Shown: positions 9,744 to 22,450, numbered from the stretch's first letter. The stretch is DNA of 64,000 nt from Margaritispora aquatica (GCA_007644065.1 VJWN01000004.1:1736001-1800000), one strand, 5' to 3'. A program made the numbers and translations. Notes: generated from the sequence alone by a model not told the origin.

Positions 9744-11821
9744 ATGCCATCTGCAATCATTGCTCCAGAAGCAACAGACTTCCTCGACTTAGAAGTATTT
9801 GATTTTGTTATTGTAGGGGGTGGAACCTCAGGACTCGTAGTTGCAACACGCTTGACAGAGGATCCAAATGTCAAAGTGCTTGTCCTCGAGGCAGGTTCGA
9901 ACAGTTTGACAGATCCCCGGATTGTGACGCCAGGCCTAGCAGCTAGCCTGTATGATGACCCAGAGTTCGATTGGTGTCACATGAGCACCCCACAAGTATA
10001 TTTCCATACTGCAGCGAAGATGTGTAAAAACTAATACTGGTAGAAACATCTAAATGGCAGGACCATTGCGCAACCAAAGGGGAAGACATTAGGAGGTTCG
10101 ACGGCCATTAACCTGGGAATGGTTATATATCCCTCCAAGTCTGGTATGTCAATATGGTTGAAATATATTAACCAAACTTTTCGAAATTTTACAGTTCGCT
10201 AAATTTATTACAGGAGTCGACGGCTGGGAGAAGCTTGGAAATCCAGGATGGAACTTCAAGAAATTAGCACCGTATTACTCGAAATTCAGTACCTTAACGC
10301 TTCCTTCTCAAGCCTCACAGGACAACCTCGGATTGGGATATCTCAACAAGGCACTTCAGGGTACAGATGGACCTATCCAACTGTCTTTTGGAGAAAGCGA
10401 TGCCTACACACCATTCAATACAGCTTGGCCAAAGACCTTCTCGACTCTAAAACACGAACTCACTGGGGATCCCATATCAGGCGAAGCAATGGGGGCTTTC
10501 ACAAATCCTGGAATTGTTCATCCTGTGACCAAGGCAAGAAGCCATGCTGGATCAGACTATCTAAGCCAGAATGCACTTCAAAGGCCAAACCTAAGAATAC
10601 TGACCGAGGTTCTTGTGAACAAGATTCTTCTTGAGCCTTCAGAAGCCGTAAGTGCATTGCCACAATCTTTCATGGAGCAGAATGGATATGTATCGGAGTC
10701 CATGCTAATTTCCAAAGGGGGATGTGCTCTCGGCAGTAGGTGTTCAAGCCACCACGAAGGATGGGAAGACTCGAAAGATAGAAGCAAGAATCGAAGTTGT
10801 CTTAGCTGGTGGAACCATAAAATCGCCTCAGCTACTTGAGCTTTCTGGTATAGGAAGTCCTGACTTATTGGCTGCTCATGGTATTGAAGTCAAGGTGGAT
10901 AATCCCAATGTCGGAGAAAACTTGCAAGATCATGGATACGTGCCTTTCTCCTGGGAGGTTGACGATAGCCAAGTCTCTGGCGACGTCCTTCGAAATCCAG
11001 AAATCGCTGGAGCAGCCATGGCTGCATACCAAACTGCGCAAGCTGGACCACTCTCAGGCGTTCCAATTGTATCTGCTTTTATGCCTCTCGTTGACTTGTC
11101 ACCATCCGAAATGGAGGCTCTTTTAGTCACGAGTTTTGATAGCATCAAGTATCACTCGGTTCCATCGCAAAAGTTGCAGTATGAAATCATTCGAGATATG
11201 TTGAAGAATCCTACAGATTCATCTGGGCAATACACCATGGCACCTTTTCAAATCAACCCACAGAATGGTCCTCATTGCAAAGGAATCTACGGTATGGGCA
11301 CCGATGGCAACTACATCTCGATAGTGTCAGTTTTGAATCATCCTCTATCGCGTGGATCTGTTCATATTAGCTCATTGGATCCCACGAGCCAACCTATACT
11401 TGATCCAAAGTACTTCTCTCACCCCCTAGATCTAGAGCTCCATGCTCGGCACGCACTCTGGCTTGAAACTCTTGCCGCAACAGAGCCCATGGCTTCGCTC
11501 TTGAAGAAGGATGGCCGCAGAATCCACGCTGATAAAGCTGTAGACGATCTTGACTCTGCCAAAAAAGCAGTGCAGGAGCTCTTTATTTCACACTATCATG
11601 TGACCTCGACATGCTCGATGCTGCCGAAAGACCTTGGAGGAGTAGTAAATGAGAGACTCCTTGTTTACGGCGTTCCTAACCTTCGCATTGTTGATGCGAG
11701 TGTTATTCCTATGATTCCTAGGGGCAATATACAGGCCACCGTTTATGCTGTCGCAGAGAGGGCAGCTGACATCATCAAGGAAGACCACCTTATTAAGGCT
11801 GTGGAGCAAGTTATAGTATAA
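9744..11821 (+). CDS. GMC-family FAD oxidoreductase
   Basis: Exons 9744-9995, 10044-10143, 10214-10647 and 10718-11821 give 629 residues; introns are 48, 70 and 70 bp. The N-terminal Rossmann dinucleotide-binding motif is FVIVGGGTSGLVVATRL, followed by the beta-strand acidic end VLVLEAG. The first GMC signature spans KGKTLGGSTAINLGM, and the second is near GTIKSPQLLELSGIG. The C-terminal region has HYHVTSTCSML with the catalytic His, and RGNIQATVYAVAERAADII, where the second catalytic His/Asn of the family lies (Asn here). GMC enzymes oxidise alcohols (choline, glucose, aryl alcohol, methanol) using FAD. No signal peptide is visible, so it is probably intracellular, unlike secreted aryl-alcohol and glucose oxidases. 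The C-terminus, EQVIV, is not a PTS1. The exact substrate is unknown. Confidence 0.9.
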
Positions 11822-12021
11822 ATGAAAGCAAAATTACCATCATACTCATGTAATGTATTTGGGAGAATCTATTCAGGCATGTTCTTGTGCAAACAGACAT
11901 GTTCCGAGAAAGTTTTGGATGTGTCGGCCTTCCCTTCATTGACAGGCTTTAGAAAGTAGCTGTCAAGCCATTTTGTCCGAAGTTGGAGGATATTGGATTG
12001 CTTTACTAAAGGTACCATATA

Positions 12022-12056
12022 TACCTACCTCGGGTAGGTAGCTAGGTAGCTAGGTA
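12022..12056. repeat. 8-bp inverted repeat plus two 8-bp direct repeats (ACCTACC/GGTAGGT family)
   Basis: TACCTACC at 12022-12029 is the exact reverse complement of GGTAGGTA at 12033-12040, with a 3-nt loop. GCTAGGTA then occurs twice in tandem (12041-12048, 12049-12056). ACCTACC-like runs recur near 12750, 57605, 58028 and 59080, mostly in upstream regions. The function is unknown. Confidence 0.75.
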
Positions 12057-12582
12057 AGGTAGATATACACCTCCTCACTGATATATATTTGATCACATGA
12101 CGGTTGCCAAAACAGTGATGTTTTCAATATATCAATATATCAATTATCACAGGCCATGCGTCAAATACCACTGTACACACTGGAGTGCCGTGAGGAGATC
12201 ATTTGGTTGTGAGCCTCCTGGTGGTCATGAGGCTACAATACGTGTGAAGGTGAGGAGAGTCCTGGAGTGATCTGATGATTCTCTTGATCAGGGCCCAACA
12301 ATAGGTCATACGATATTTGAACCATTATCCCAATGTTTTTGAAAGTAGAAGTATATATTGCAGTTGAGAATATAAGCATCAAATGAATTTCAAATGAATT
12401 TAATACGGATGAATTCTGTAAGAGTGAAATGATACCTACAGTACGGTCCCTATAGAAGCTATCAAAAATCGAATTCTTCGAGTTTGTGACGTAGTTGGGA
12501 GTTGGGCCGCTAGAACCCCGGCAAATGATTCTAAGAGGACAATACTTTTGGGTACTTGTTTGAGACGGGAAACGTGGAACCC

Positions 12583-12627
12583 TGGCTGGACTGGACTTGG
12601 ACTGGACTGGGCTGGGCTGGGCTGGGG
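12583..12627 (+). repeat. CTGGA/CTGGG pentamer tract
   Basis: Degenerate pentamer array made of CTGGA and CTGGG units, with a TTGG interruption, about 310 bp before the EFR3 start. A low-complexity tract; no coding meaning is seen. Confidence 0.7.
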
Positions 12628-12940
12628 GTGTGTGAGAGGCCGAAAGCGTAAGAAGCGTAATTTCGAATGAGGTGGCAGAATAGAAAGTAAGCAAGGCCAA
12701 GTTCTCATTCAGGCAAGCACCACAATCCATCATTGCACGAATTCCTTCCACTACCTACCCACCACCACCTACCACTCAATGCTCAGCGACGACTTGATGA
12801 TATCGAGATCTCTTCTTCGTCCCAGATTATTTTCGATTTTCTACTATTATACTGCTCAGGTTTCCTCTTTATGACCACCAGGCATTCAATCGCGCAATCT
12901 TCTGTTTATACCGGATTATCCGTGTTGACACGGCTGGACA

Positions 12941-15900
12941 ATGCATGCCCTGCGACAGAAATGTCGACCAAAGCATCAGGTCCTGATACTTAAGTGTTAT
13001 CCTAGGACCACAAAGGGAGCTGTCGATGTGAAACCGAATTCGAGCGAATTGAGCTATTTGTTATACTATGCGACGACACGCAGAAGCAAGGTGCAGAAGG
13101 TTGGCCAGTTCTTGGAGAAAAAGACAGCTAGCGATGTATGGCGTGCAAGAATAGGGTACGCAACATCGCTGCAACAACGCCCAATTTGATTTACAATACT
13201 GACTGGAGTTATCAGCAATGTGCAAGTCACTCTTCAAATACTGGCCGCTTTGATCGAGAAAGCTCCGAGAGATCTGCCTCTGTATGCTCCATATGTCCTA
13301 AGAATCCTCAGTATCATCCTTCGAAGTCATGACATTACCATGGTGGAGTCGTCCAGTCCAACTTTCGAAGCCTTTTGTGAACATCACGACGGAGCGTCAC
13401 TTTCTGCAGATCAAGAATACTTGCGCCAGTATGAGGAGATCGTCAGAACATATGCATCATTCGCATCAACAAGGCCATCCCCGGATCAAAAGGGACCAAT
13501 TAGTGCCCCTCTAGCTATGCGATGGAGGAATGTTGGACTACGGGCTATCAAAAGTGTGGCATCTTCTGATGCTTTAGGCTCTGTGGCTGGGAGGCAATTG
13601 AATGTGATTGTGCCTATTCTCCTGGAGAATCTTTGGACGGACAATGAGGACTTCATAGACCTGGTTGAGCATCGCGCTCAACTAGAAGCAAAAGTAGACA
13701 CTGAGAAACTCCTCAGGCGACGGAACAGTGTAGCAACGGTTCGAACAGTGGACACCTCAGCAGATGTTACTCTTTCGAGAACAACAGCCGATGCGGATAA
13801 AGTCGCGGAGGAAGACATAGGAGTTAGTGCAATGCAATGTCTCCAACAGATATTTGTGGCGAACAACAGATCTCACATCAACTTAGCTACCTTAGCCACG
13901 CTGCAATTTATTGCAGATCGAGTAAAACAGGGAGAGACGGTAGTGGAAAAAACTTCAGTGGGTTCTCAATACCGAGGATGGGCAATCAGAATATTTGGTT
14001 TGATCGCCCGATGGACGCCTGTACAAGATAGATATGTCATTTTAGTGTCTACCATGGATGTAATGGTACGAGGACAGCTAACTGACGATAACATGTTGCA
14101 ACAACTGGTTCTCGCTACGATGATCGATTCTTTACTGAAGTCCGATGTCAATTTGATCGGGTTAAGTGTCATGGATGTCCTTCTTGGACTCATACAGCAG
14201 GTTCTGAGACTACTTCAGCTTGATAGTCCTGCCTCGGAAGAAAACGATCCAGAATCAAAAGAAGTCTACAGTAATGGCAATGAGAATGCATCGGTACCAA
14301 CAACAACGCGCAAGGCTCTTCTGGATAGACTTCAGGGATGTATGGCAGACTTGGCTACTCATGTTTACTATGCGGACCAGATATCCGACATGGTTTCAGC
14401 ATTACTTTTGAGGCTCAAGCCATCTCCTCTCTCTGGTATCCAAAACTCTGCCGCTGCCATAGAAAATCCTGTCGCGGCTGCGGCTGCGCTTATTTCCGGA
14501 GGTGAATTCAGTGAGGATCCAAATACGGATGGCTTCTTCTCGTTTGATACTGCCAAGATCAAAGCTCTTGAGGCGATAAAAGCCATTATCCTCGTTGCAA
14601 GCAATCGGAAAAACATGACCGGCGGAGGGGGTCTTGCAAGAAACCGAGTTCCTGTGCGTGTTTGGGAGGGGACACAGTGGCTCCTGAGGGATGCTGATGG
14701 CAGGGTTCGAAAGGCCTATGTCGATGCCTTGTTGACATGGATGGATCGTGAGATGACCAAGTCTGACCTACGGGCGTTTGAAGAAAAGCCGAAAGGCTTA
14801 ACAAAAACACAGCGAGACGAATCTACCACCAGCTTGTCAAAACGAGCTGCATCGAATGCCTCTACCTCTCACAGAGACAAGACCACTAGAGTGCCCCGGA
14901 CGACGTTCCTACAGTTATTGCATTTGGCTGTTTATGAAAACGCAGTACAGTATGTCGATAGCGAGGCTGATATAGTTCTATTACATCTGCTGCTTTCCAG
15001 TCTCGCGGAGAAATTAGGAGTCAACGCCGTCAAGAGTGGTCTGCCCATGATTTTTCGCCTTCAAGAAGATATCCTAGAGGCAGAGACACCAATTGCAAAG
15101 ATTCGAATTGGTAGTTTGTGCCACGGATATTTTTGGGCATTAAGCGAGAAATTCGACTTTGATACTTCACCCACAGGGAAGATCATCCACAACGAAATTT
15201 CACGCAGGCGCAACAAATCTTTTTGGATTGACAGCATTAGGTGCCCCCCAGTGCGACTGGACAAGATTGGCACTCCTGGAGAGGATACTGGGACCGCAAG
15301 TCGGCATCTTGCGGAAGTTGAGTCGGAGTCATTGAAGCCATTTGACGATCGTTTTCAAATGGTGAAGCTCATTTCCTTATCCTATTCCGCATCCTTATCG
15401 TTGCCAGCAGGCAGTCCACCAACCTCACCAGGTCGGAGCTTCTCACATCCTATTTTAAGCACAGCTGCCACAGGACCAGATGAAGATAGTACGATGCCCG
15501 AAAAGATCAAAGATCAAATGATGTCAGATTGGAGCCGAGAAGTTGTTATCGCAACTGTGCAAGAAGGTAGCAAGACTGTGTCTTTAAATGGCTCGAAGGC
15601 AGCTACAAATGCTACAGGACACCGAAACTTCCTTGCTGTAAACACCAGTGGGATTGTTGGCGGAACAAGTAGCGGAGCTCAATCTCCCCACAGTCACCGC
15701 CAAGGGAGCATCAATCAAAAGAATGGTGGGGGCTCAACATATGGACTAGTTGGTGGACTTGGAGCATTGAAGAAAATTCGCAAAGGCAGTGCCTACTCGC
15801 CTTCCCCTGCGAGCGAGTCCAGCCGGAATTCTGTTACTCGGCTAGACCAGCTCAAGAGGGTCTTGTCCGGGCAGCAAAGCAGTCTTCCAGGGACAAGAGG

Positions 15901-16411
15901 TGCGGCCCATAGCGATGCTTCCAGTGAAAGTATGGTTTCTTATGACTATACAGCTTCAGAAATCTCCTTCAGCCCTCCTCAGCAACAGGGATCTTCGTCA
16001 GTGGGACGTTCAGCCTCGGTAAGGGAGTCGAGCGATAGAGCGAGATCGAAGTCAGGGGATCGAGTTACAACCGATGGCGAGCGTTTCCGCCCTTTGACAT
16101 CGCATCCTGTGCTGACGAAAACTGATTTGAACGTCCCGATTGCAGAGGACACAGATGGAGTCCCTCCAGTGCCTCCAATCCCATCTTCCATGGCTGGGGA
16201 TACTACATCAGTACACGATCACGCCTTTTCCGAATCTATACGCAAAGGTCGAAGTGTCAGACGCAGCTCACAAACTAGAAGAAACCAGAGTATTCAATCC
16301 TCCGCATGGGGTGAAGAGGCTGCGCCAGTTGTGGATTTGGAGAGTCTGCTCAAAGGAATCGACACTGAAGGGGCTGATTGGAAGGGTAACGTGGCAAAGC
16401 CCCCGTACTGA
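12941..16411 (+). CDS. EFR3: EFR3 homologue, plasma-membrane anchor of the PI4-kinase complex
   Basis: Exons 12941-13155 and 13216-16411 give 1136 residues; the intron is 60 bp. EFR3 recruits the Stt4/Ypp1 phosphatidylinositol 4-kinase complex to plasma-membrane patches and so supports PI4P supply. The N-terminus is the strongly conserved part of fungal EFR3: a basic Cys-containing start (RQKCRPKHQVLILKCYPR), then LSYLLYYATTRRSKVQKVG and NVQVTLQILAALIEKAPRDL. The first ~700 residues look like helical ARM/HEAT-type repeats. The last ~400 are Ser/Gly/Gln-rich and disordered, ending SLLKGIDTEGADWKGN. Cys8 and Cys19, set among basic residues, could be palmitoylated, which is how animal EFR3 attaches to membrane; this is inference here. 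The start at 12941 places the conserved basic motif at the very N-terminus. Confidence 0.9.
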
Positions 16412-18027
16412 ACATATTTAATCACACATATTTCGGATTCTCGCAAAAGTCAATGATGTTTGTATTATTAGTCTAGATGTGTAGAGCTGGGCGCAAGGAA
16501 GCGATCTTTAGACGTGCTGGGCTGGTCCGATTTGGTTGATGCGAGGTTGTTCAAAGCTCGTTTGAGCTAATGATACCAAAGAAAATCTTTGTTGATGATG
16601 AGTGCTGCAGGTTCTATTGATAATGCTCGTGTATTTTGACCACGCCATGTCATACATTCTTCTTGGGAGGTAATATTGCAGCAGAAATTTGTCTGTCTTA
16701 CGGCTACCTGAACGAGGCTACGAGACCTTTTCTGCCTCGTCGAATGCCTGTGGGAATGGTACAGCCTCATTTGCTACTTGATCAAAGTGGCGCTTCTAGG
16801 CTTACTCCCTGTCTCAGCCCTGGCCAGTCAGTCCTCTTGAACCTTGAGTTTTCATGCAGAGTCCTGAACTTTCCTGTCGTCCTACTCCTCAAGTTCATGA
16901 TGCCAGTGCAGTACTGTGCTGCTTTTTAGATCTGTCGCAGCAATCGAATTGATTGCAAGCGACCTTGGGACAAAGACGGTCAAATGTTGAGACCAAAATA
17001 GAACGAGAGAGGCATGTTTGTGGTTATCTAATTATAGGCATTACAATCACGTTGCATGGCACGGCCTGAAGTTGCTGGAGATCTTATTTAATGCTCTGCC
17101 CTCCACATCTTTCTCCAAGAAGCTTTTGCAAACATTGAGATGTTCACAATGATGCACCATATCCTGATCCTGTGTCTGGACAGATTACCAGATTGAGATT
17201 TCCCACGAGGATATTCCAAGTATTCATCCCACTCGGACATTCAGGCAGTACAATAGATTACCTGCATCTGTGTGCTTTGGCGAAAGTCACTAGCTATTGA
17301 GAGTCCTACAGCAAGGACTTTCGACTTCTTTCACTCAACGGATAACTGAGCCTCGAAGGACAATGGAGGCATTACTCACAGATGTCACTTTCCATCGGTC
17401 TAGCTCTCTGCCGGGCCTTCGGACATCTCCAATCCAGGTTTGTGGGTGCTTTTTACGAGCTTTCGATGACGAAAGTTGGGGTTCGCTGTCGCCGATGTGC
17501 CTCGCAGTCTGCCTCGCGATTCAACCATTCAGCTGAGCTGGACAGGCTCCATAAGGCAACCACTGAAATCATCTACTCAGAGCTGACAACACGCCATGCC
17601 AGCAATGATTTTCCTGTACAGTGATAGGTTCAACTACCTGTGAGAGCCTATCAGGTCTGACAAAGGGCAGCTCTCGTACCTTAGGTGAGAGCTTGTCGCA
17701 TGTTGTCCAGTTGACTCGATCGGTATTCGGTGTAGAACGATGTGGATGTGGTGCACTGGTGGTTATCCAAGCCGCATCCCACTTCGAACAACAGCACCAG
17801 CCACGTAAGGCTTGTTGTCATTGAAGCAGTCCTGAAGTCCTGCCTGATTTCTCACGTCTCTTAGTTGTTCAGATCAGAGCACATATACATGGCACAAGTG
17901 GCAATGTATTGGAGATCTCTCTGTATCCTTTTTTCCATCTGCTTCAAATAGACACAAGGGGCAAAAGTCAGTGGCAATACTGTTATCGCATTCAGCCAAT
18001 AACCTAAATTGGCATACACATTCAAAC
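16412..18027. other. Intergenic region without a supported gene
   Basis: 1.6 kb between EFR3 and the zinc-finger gene. ORFs of 60-97 codons on both strands show no domain. It probably holds the EFR3 3' region and the next gene's promoter. Confidence 0.4.
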
Positions 18028-21000
18028 ATGTCTATCTTTCGTAAGCGGAGTGGTAGTCAGAGCTCATTCTTGCACGGCCCCGACGAGATCAGTGTCTCTA
18101 GGATTCGACCAGATGCTATTACACAGGAATTTCGTGCAGATACTATTCATTCTACAAGGTCATCATGTTCAGATGTCGACCCTTTAGACTTTGCGATACA
18201 TGAGTCTTGCGTGTAAGAACATGCGCTACACCTTTTTATATCGTGTACTGATTCTTTGTTTAGGATACGCAACTTCCCCAAGCACAAGTCATCACACCTT
18301 CGGTTCCTGGCCTGGGTAGCATACACACGAAAGTATACTGATGAATCAATAACCGACATCGAGCGTCGAACATGTCCTCTACTCTGGTGTCGGGAACAGT
18401 TCGCTTCTCAGGATGACATGCTTAAGCATGTATGGAATTGCCCTCATCTTTCGAAAGGCCTTTACTGGTGCTTTCATTGTCAGAAGCCGGAGCGGGTAGG
18501 AAAGTTTCAGTGTAAGCGATGTCAAGGCGTTCCATCCCGGACAGACCGTATGGCTTCAGTGGCCAAGAAGATCTTCTCCAAGCTGGGTTCCAAAGCCAAT
18601 CGTCATGATCAGTATGCACATTCAGAAGGTGGTCGTTCCTGGGCCAATTTCCATTCAGTCGAGTCTAAGTCTACTGACCTTAAGGCATCGAAGTTGTATG
18701 ATGACAGCATGGATTGGAATCACATCCAGGAGATGCCGAATACATCTGTATGTCCAGAAATGCCGGGTGACTGGGCAGCAGCTTCACATGAATTGCCAAA
18801 TACCTACATCTCAGAGATGCTTGGCACAGAGATCCCTTTCGAGATGCCTATGTCCATGCCGACGACTATGGAGGATGCACCCAACGATACATGGGACGAC
18901 AACTTCTACATGGAAAACTGGGACATGCCACCTCCACCTGTTCCCAAGAAGGCCACTTCCCCAAAGCCTGCCACACTTCGCGTTGATACATCCTTCTCAT
19001 CACTCACAGCTTCTTTGTTTCAGGGTAGGATACCACAACGGGATAGCTCGGCACGCTGGCCAGAAACACCACTGTCGCCCAACATCATCTCTCCATTGAG
19101 TGCGGGACCTGTGTTTAGCAGTGCTGGCACATCAGCGATAGAAGTGTCACCCACGGATAGTGATACAAGTGGAAACTCATTCTTTACCGACTCGGGGTAT
19201 TCTAGTGCTACTACCACTATATCAACATGGAATATGCCCTTGATGCCTTCAGTGTGTGAACAGTCACCGATCTCTGAAACTAGCAGAGGGAAGAAGCGAG
19301 CTCGAGAAGAGGACGAGCCAGTCTTCGAGGATTGGATCCACGAGTCCGCGTTCGCAACACATACAACATCAACGGATATTGTACAAACAAGGTCTAATGT
19401 ACAACAGGTAAATGTTCACTCTGAGCATGCACTTTCACATTCTTCCAATGTGACACAAGAGCTTGTACATTCAAACCCAGAAGATTGCCAGCTTGGTCCC
19501 CACCCCCGGCTCTTCACAGCCCACTGGTGTGACGCCCCGACCCTCGTGCACTCCTTTTCCGAAGCCCTCGATGCACATATCGAGCACACCAGATCAGCTC
19601 TCCGAGATCTGCCCAGCACTGCACTCACACAAGAGCTGCTCGCGATGTCCAAGACCTCCATGGTTTCCATTGGCCTTGAAGTCCTGGCCGGGATCCTAGA
19701 GGGCCGCAAACCAACAGCCATTGTGCAGGTCTTCGCATTCACCCACATTGCGTGCGCGTTCGTCATCGCTACCCAGCACGACGAGGGTACGGTCTTGGGT
19801 GACGCTTGGTTTGGCGATGTCTTGGGCTGGGTCAATGATTTGGCGACTGTGAAGCAGAGAGCGCTGTATATGCAGATTGCGAAATCGATCTGGATGCCTG
19901 TGGGAAGCGTGCATATTGGACAACAACCCAACTCACAACTCCACAGATCTACTTCGTCCTCATCATCTGCTTCATCTTCGTCATCGAATACAAGGACGAG
20001 GGAGGTCATGTATCCAACCAACGCACTCTTCGAGGGCTGCAAATACTTCCTCGATGTGCTGGGTAGCTATGCACATTCAGAGTCAGGGAACGCGTATATG
20101 TCTGACATTGGACTGATCAAGGAGCTCCTCCCCGAAGAGAATTATAGCGATGACGAGGACCACTATTTGGAAGATGTGCAGGCGCAGCTCCAAGATACGC
20201 GTTTTGACCTTGCTGGACTTGATTTCGGTCATGTGGATGAGGAGTCCTTGGCCAGCTTCATGCGAGCCGCTGATGATGTGCTGCAGAATTCTCTGTCGAG
20301 AAACGCTTCTACGGCTTCATCTCATGGATATGGAAGTGCGTCTAGTCACACTCTAAACTCGTATCAGTCGCTTCAACAACAGAGTTTCTCAACACCGGCA
20401 GTGGTTGTGACGCATCCATCCCCACCGCAGCCCATGGCTAGGAGTCTGTCCTCAAACCAGAACCAGAGCAGAATACCAATGGGGCATATTCAAGCACACA
20501 TTCAACCATCGGCATCCGCACCTGTGCTCTCATCACCATTCCCACCTCCAGCTCAGCCTCAACCTTTGCTGGCAGCATCGACTCCCTCTCAATCGACATC
20601 AAAACCAGCCTCGAAACAACACAAATCCAGCAAACCTCAACACTCAATCCCTTCCTCAGCACCAACACCAAGCTCAAACTCGACCTCACTGTCTCCCCAC
20701 ACCAGAACTCCCATCTCGAATCCCAGTCCCGATCCCTCGACCACACCCTCCGCCTGCCCCCTCTGCGAATACCACCCCACCGGTGTCGACCGATGGAAGG
20801 CATCCAATCTCCGCCGCCACAAGCGCACACAGCACCCGGAGCTCCTGGGTAACGGGAGCGGAGAAGCGAAGATGCATCCGTGTCGGTTCGAGGGGTGCGG
20901 GAAGACGTTTCGACGGAGCGATAATTTGAGGGGTCATCAGAGGGAGAAGGGCCATTGGGTTGGTGGTGTTATTAGTTTGGGTGCGGGTGTGGAGCAGGCA

Positions 21001-21159
21001 GGGAGCGGTGTGGGTGTTGGTATGGGTGAGAGGAAAGAGAAAGAGAGTGGGGAAGCACGGTGGGAGATGGATTTGGGTGGAGGTGGTAAAGCCCCCAGAG
21101 ACGGCGGACGAGGCGGCAACGGGACTGGGAAGAAGCGGAAGGTCGAGATTGCGAGGTGA
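18028..21159 (+). CDS. Large C2H2 zinc-finger protein, probable transcription factor
   Basis: Exons 18028-18212 and 18264-21159 give 1026 residues; the intron is 51 bp and splits Val62. Near the N-terminus is a Cys/His-rich segment: CPLLWCREQFASQDDMLKHV (from Cys99), then CFHCQKPERVGKFQCKRC. The middle is long and Ser/Thr/Pro-rich with a MP/EMP-rich stretch around residues 140-220, a basic KKRAREED patch, and a more ordered part around residues 420-600. Two classical zinc fingers sit near the C-terminus: CPLCEYHPTGVDRW...HKRTQH (from Cys893) and CRFEGCGKTFRRSDNLRGH. After them comes a Gly-rich tail and a basic GKKRKVE end that may act as a nuclear signal. This resembles fungal regulators carrying a terminal pair of fingers, but I do not recognise a named factor and the targets are unknown. 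Confidence 0.85.
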
Positions 21160-22450
21160 TGCTATTGATGTGTTCAACTTTTTTCTGTGTGCAGATTTCG
21201 TCTTGGCTGCACACCCACAGAGGAAATAACAGAACAGCTATGATGTTCAAAAAGGCACCCGGTTTTGGTGTATCATTAGTTAGGTTAGGTTGGATTGGGA
21301 TTGTTAGGTGTTTTGGATTGGATTGGATTGGATTGGGCTGGACTGGAGGATATTGGGAGGATATCGGGGTTTATAGCATTTACACGCGTGGCGTTTGGAT
21401 TGGAAGGAGATAGATACCCAGCCTAGAGAGTAGACATCTACCTCTAGCAATAATCAAAATCAAAATTAAATCAAATAAAACAAAACATAGCCTTTTGTCT
21501 CGCCTCGTCTCGTCTCGTCTCTTCTCATCAAAATGCCAAAGTCCCAAGACATGACGATTATACAATTCTAAATCTCGTAACGGCCAGCCAATCACAGGCG
21601 CCATTTCTATGCCATGATGTCCGGGAGATACATACATACAAGGCAGGATATAACGGCAGGGGGTGCTTGGATTACGGCATTGGTCGGGAAGACTGGGTGA
21701 GGCGCCTGTCATTGGGCTGTTCGGAAGCTGGGGGGATGAAGAGCAATGTAAGCTTGAGCCACACGCACTCGAAATAACACGGTCCAAGCCTCCTCCTTCC
21801 AAGATGGCATTTCTCATATTCGATCAAAGAGAAGAGGACAGACGAGAGATATTTTCGTACCACGAGAGGTTTTTCGAAAGATGAAGGCGTAGCTACAGGA
21901 CAGTACAGGACAACCCTAAGTACCTTAGCTCAAACGGTATTTGCGCTAAGCGCCCCTTTATTTCGCTCGCTTACACGACGGACGGGAGCCCGTATATCTC
22001 AAACTCTAATGAGGGGCAGATCATCAGCCACCCCGGCCTGTTCCCAAGCATATCATATCATATCCCTTCCACCAAGGAAACTATCCTTACAGCGTTAGTT
22101 ATAACCGGATTGCTCAGCAATTTTTCACCAGCGAGCGACTGACTGTGCCGCGGACCTGCAGCCAGTGATCCAGCTTGGAATCAGGGCTTGGAACGGGCGT
22201 TTTCCTTGGCGAGGAAAATGCGAGGGCTCCATATAGATAGATAGATGGAGGAACCTGCTGTTCGTCTGATAGACTGGAAGGTTGGTTGTTGTGTCTAGTT
22301 TTTGAGTTTTCTTGGTCTGATTTTCGCCAACTTGATATCTTTCGGTTATTTCTATCAAGCGCTTCGCTCCTGTTTGCTTGTTTGTTTATTTCAGTTCTGT
22401 ATCTCCTCACCACAGGGATTTTTCCCTATCTCCTCAACCAACTAAAGAAA
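21160..22450. other. Intergenic region with short low-complexity tracts
   Basis: 1.3 kb without a supported gene. It contains GGATT pentamers (about 21315-21335) and a CTCGT pentamer run (about 21500-21525). The stretch at 22240-22450 is probably the 5' leader of the next gene. Confidence 0.5.
21278..21347 (+). repeat. TAGGT / GGATT pentamer-rich tract
   Basis: TTAGGTTAGGTTGG is followed by GGATT repeated in tandem (21315-21335), then GGGCTGGACTGG. Unit length is five, so this is not the telomere hexamer TTAGGG. The pentamers are related to those at 12583-12627. Confidence 0.7.

Larger units (their letters stand above)
11822..12940. other. Intergenic region with hairpin and pentamer repeats upstream of EFR3
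   Basis: 1.1 kb with no convincing gene. It contains an 8-bp perfect hairpin at 12022-12040 followed by GCTAGGTA direct repeats, and a TGGAC/TGGGC pentamer tract at about 12583-12627. ORFs on both strands here have no domain. Confidence 0.5.

Noticed and set aside
9744..11821. Idea that the GMC oxidoreductase, FAD oxidase and Pth11-like gene form a secondary-metabolite cluster
   Set aside because: No polyketide synthase, peptide synthetase, terpene synthase, cluster regulator or transporter is present, so the grouping is not supported.
19416..20042. 208-codon minus-strand ORF
   Set aside because: Lies wholly antisense to the zinc-finger gene, whose frame is clearly coding; a shadow.
21278..21293. 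TTAGGTTAGGTTGG string resembling a telomere repeat
   Set aside because: The unit is TTAGG followed by GGATT pentamers, not the fungal TTAGGG hexamer, and it is internal to a gene-bearing region.
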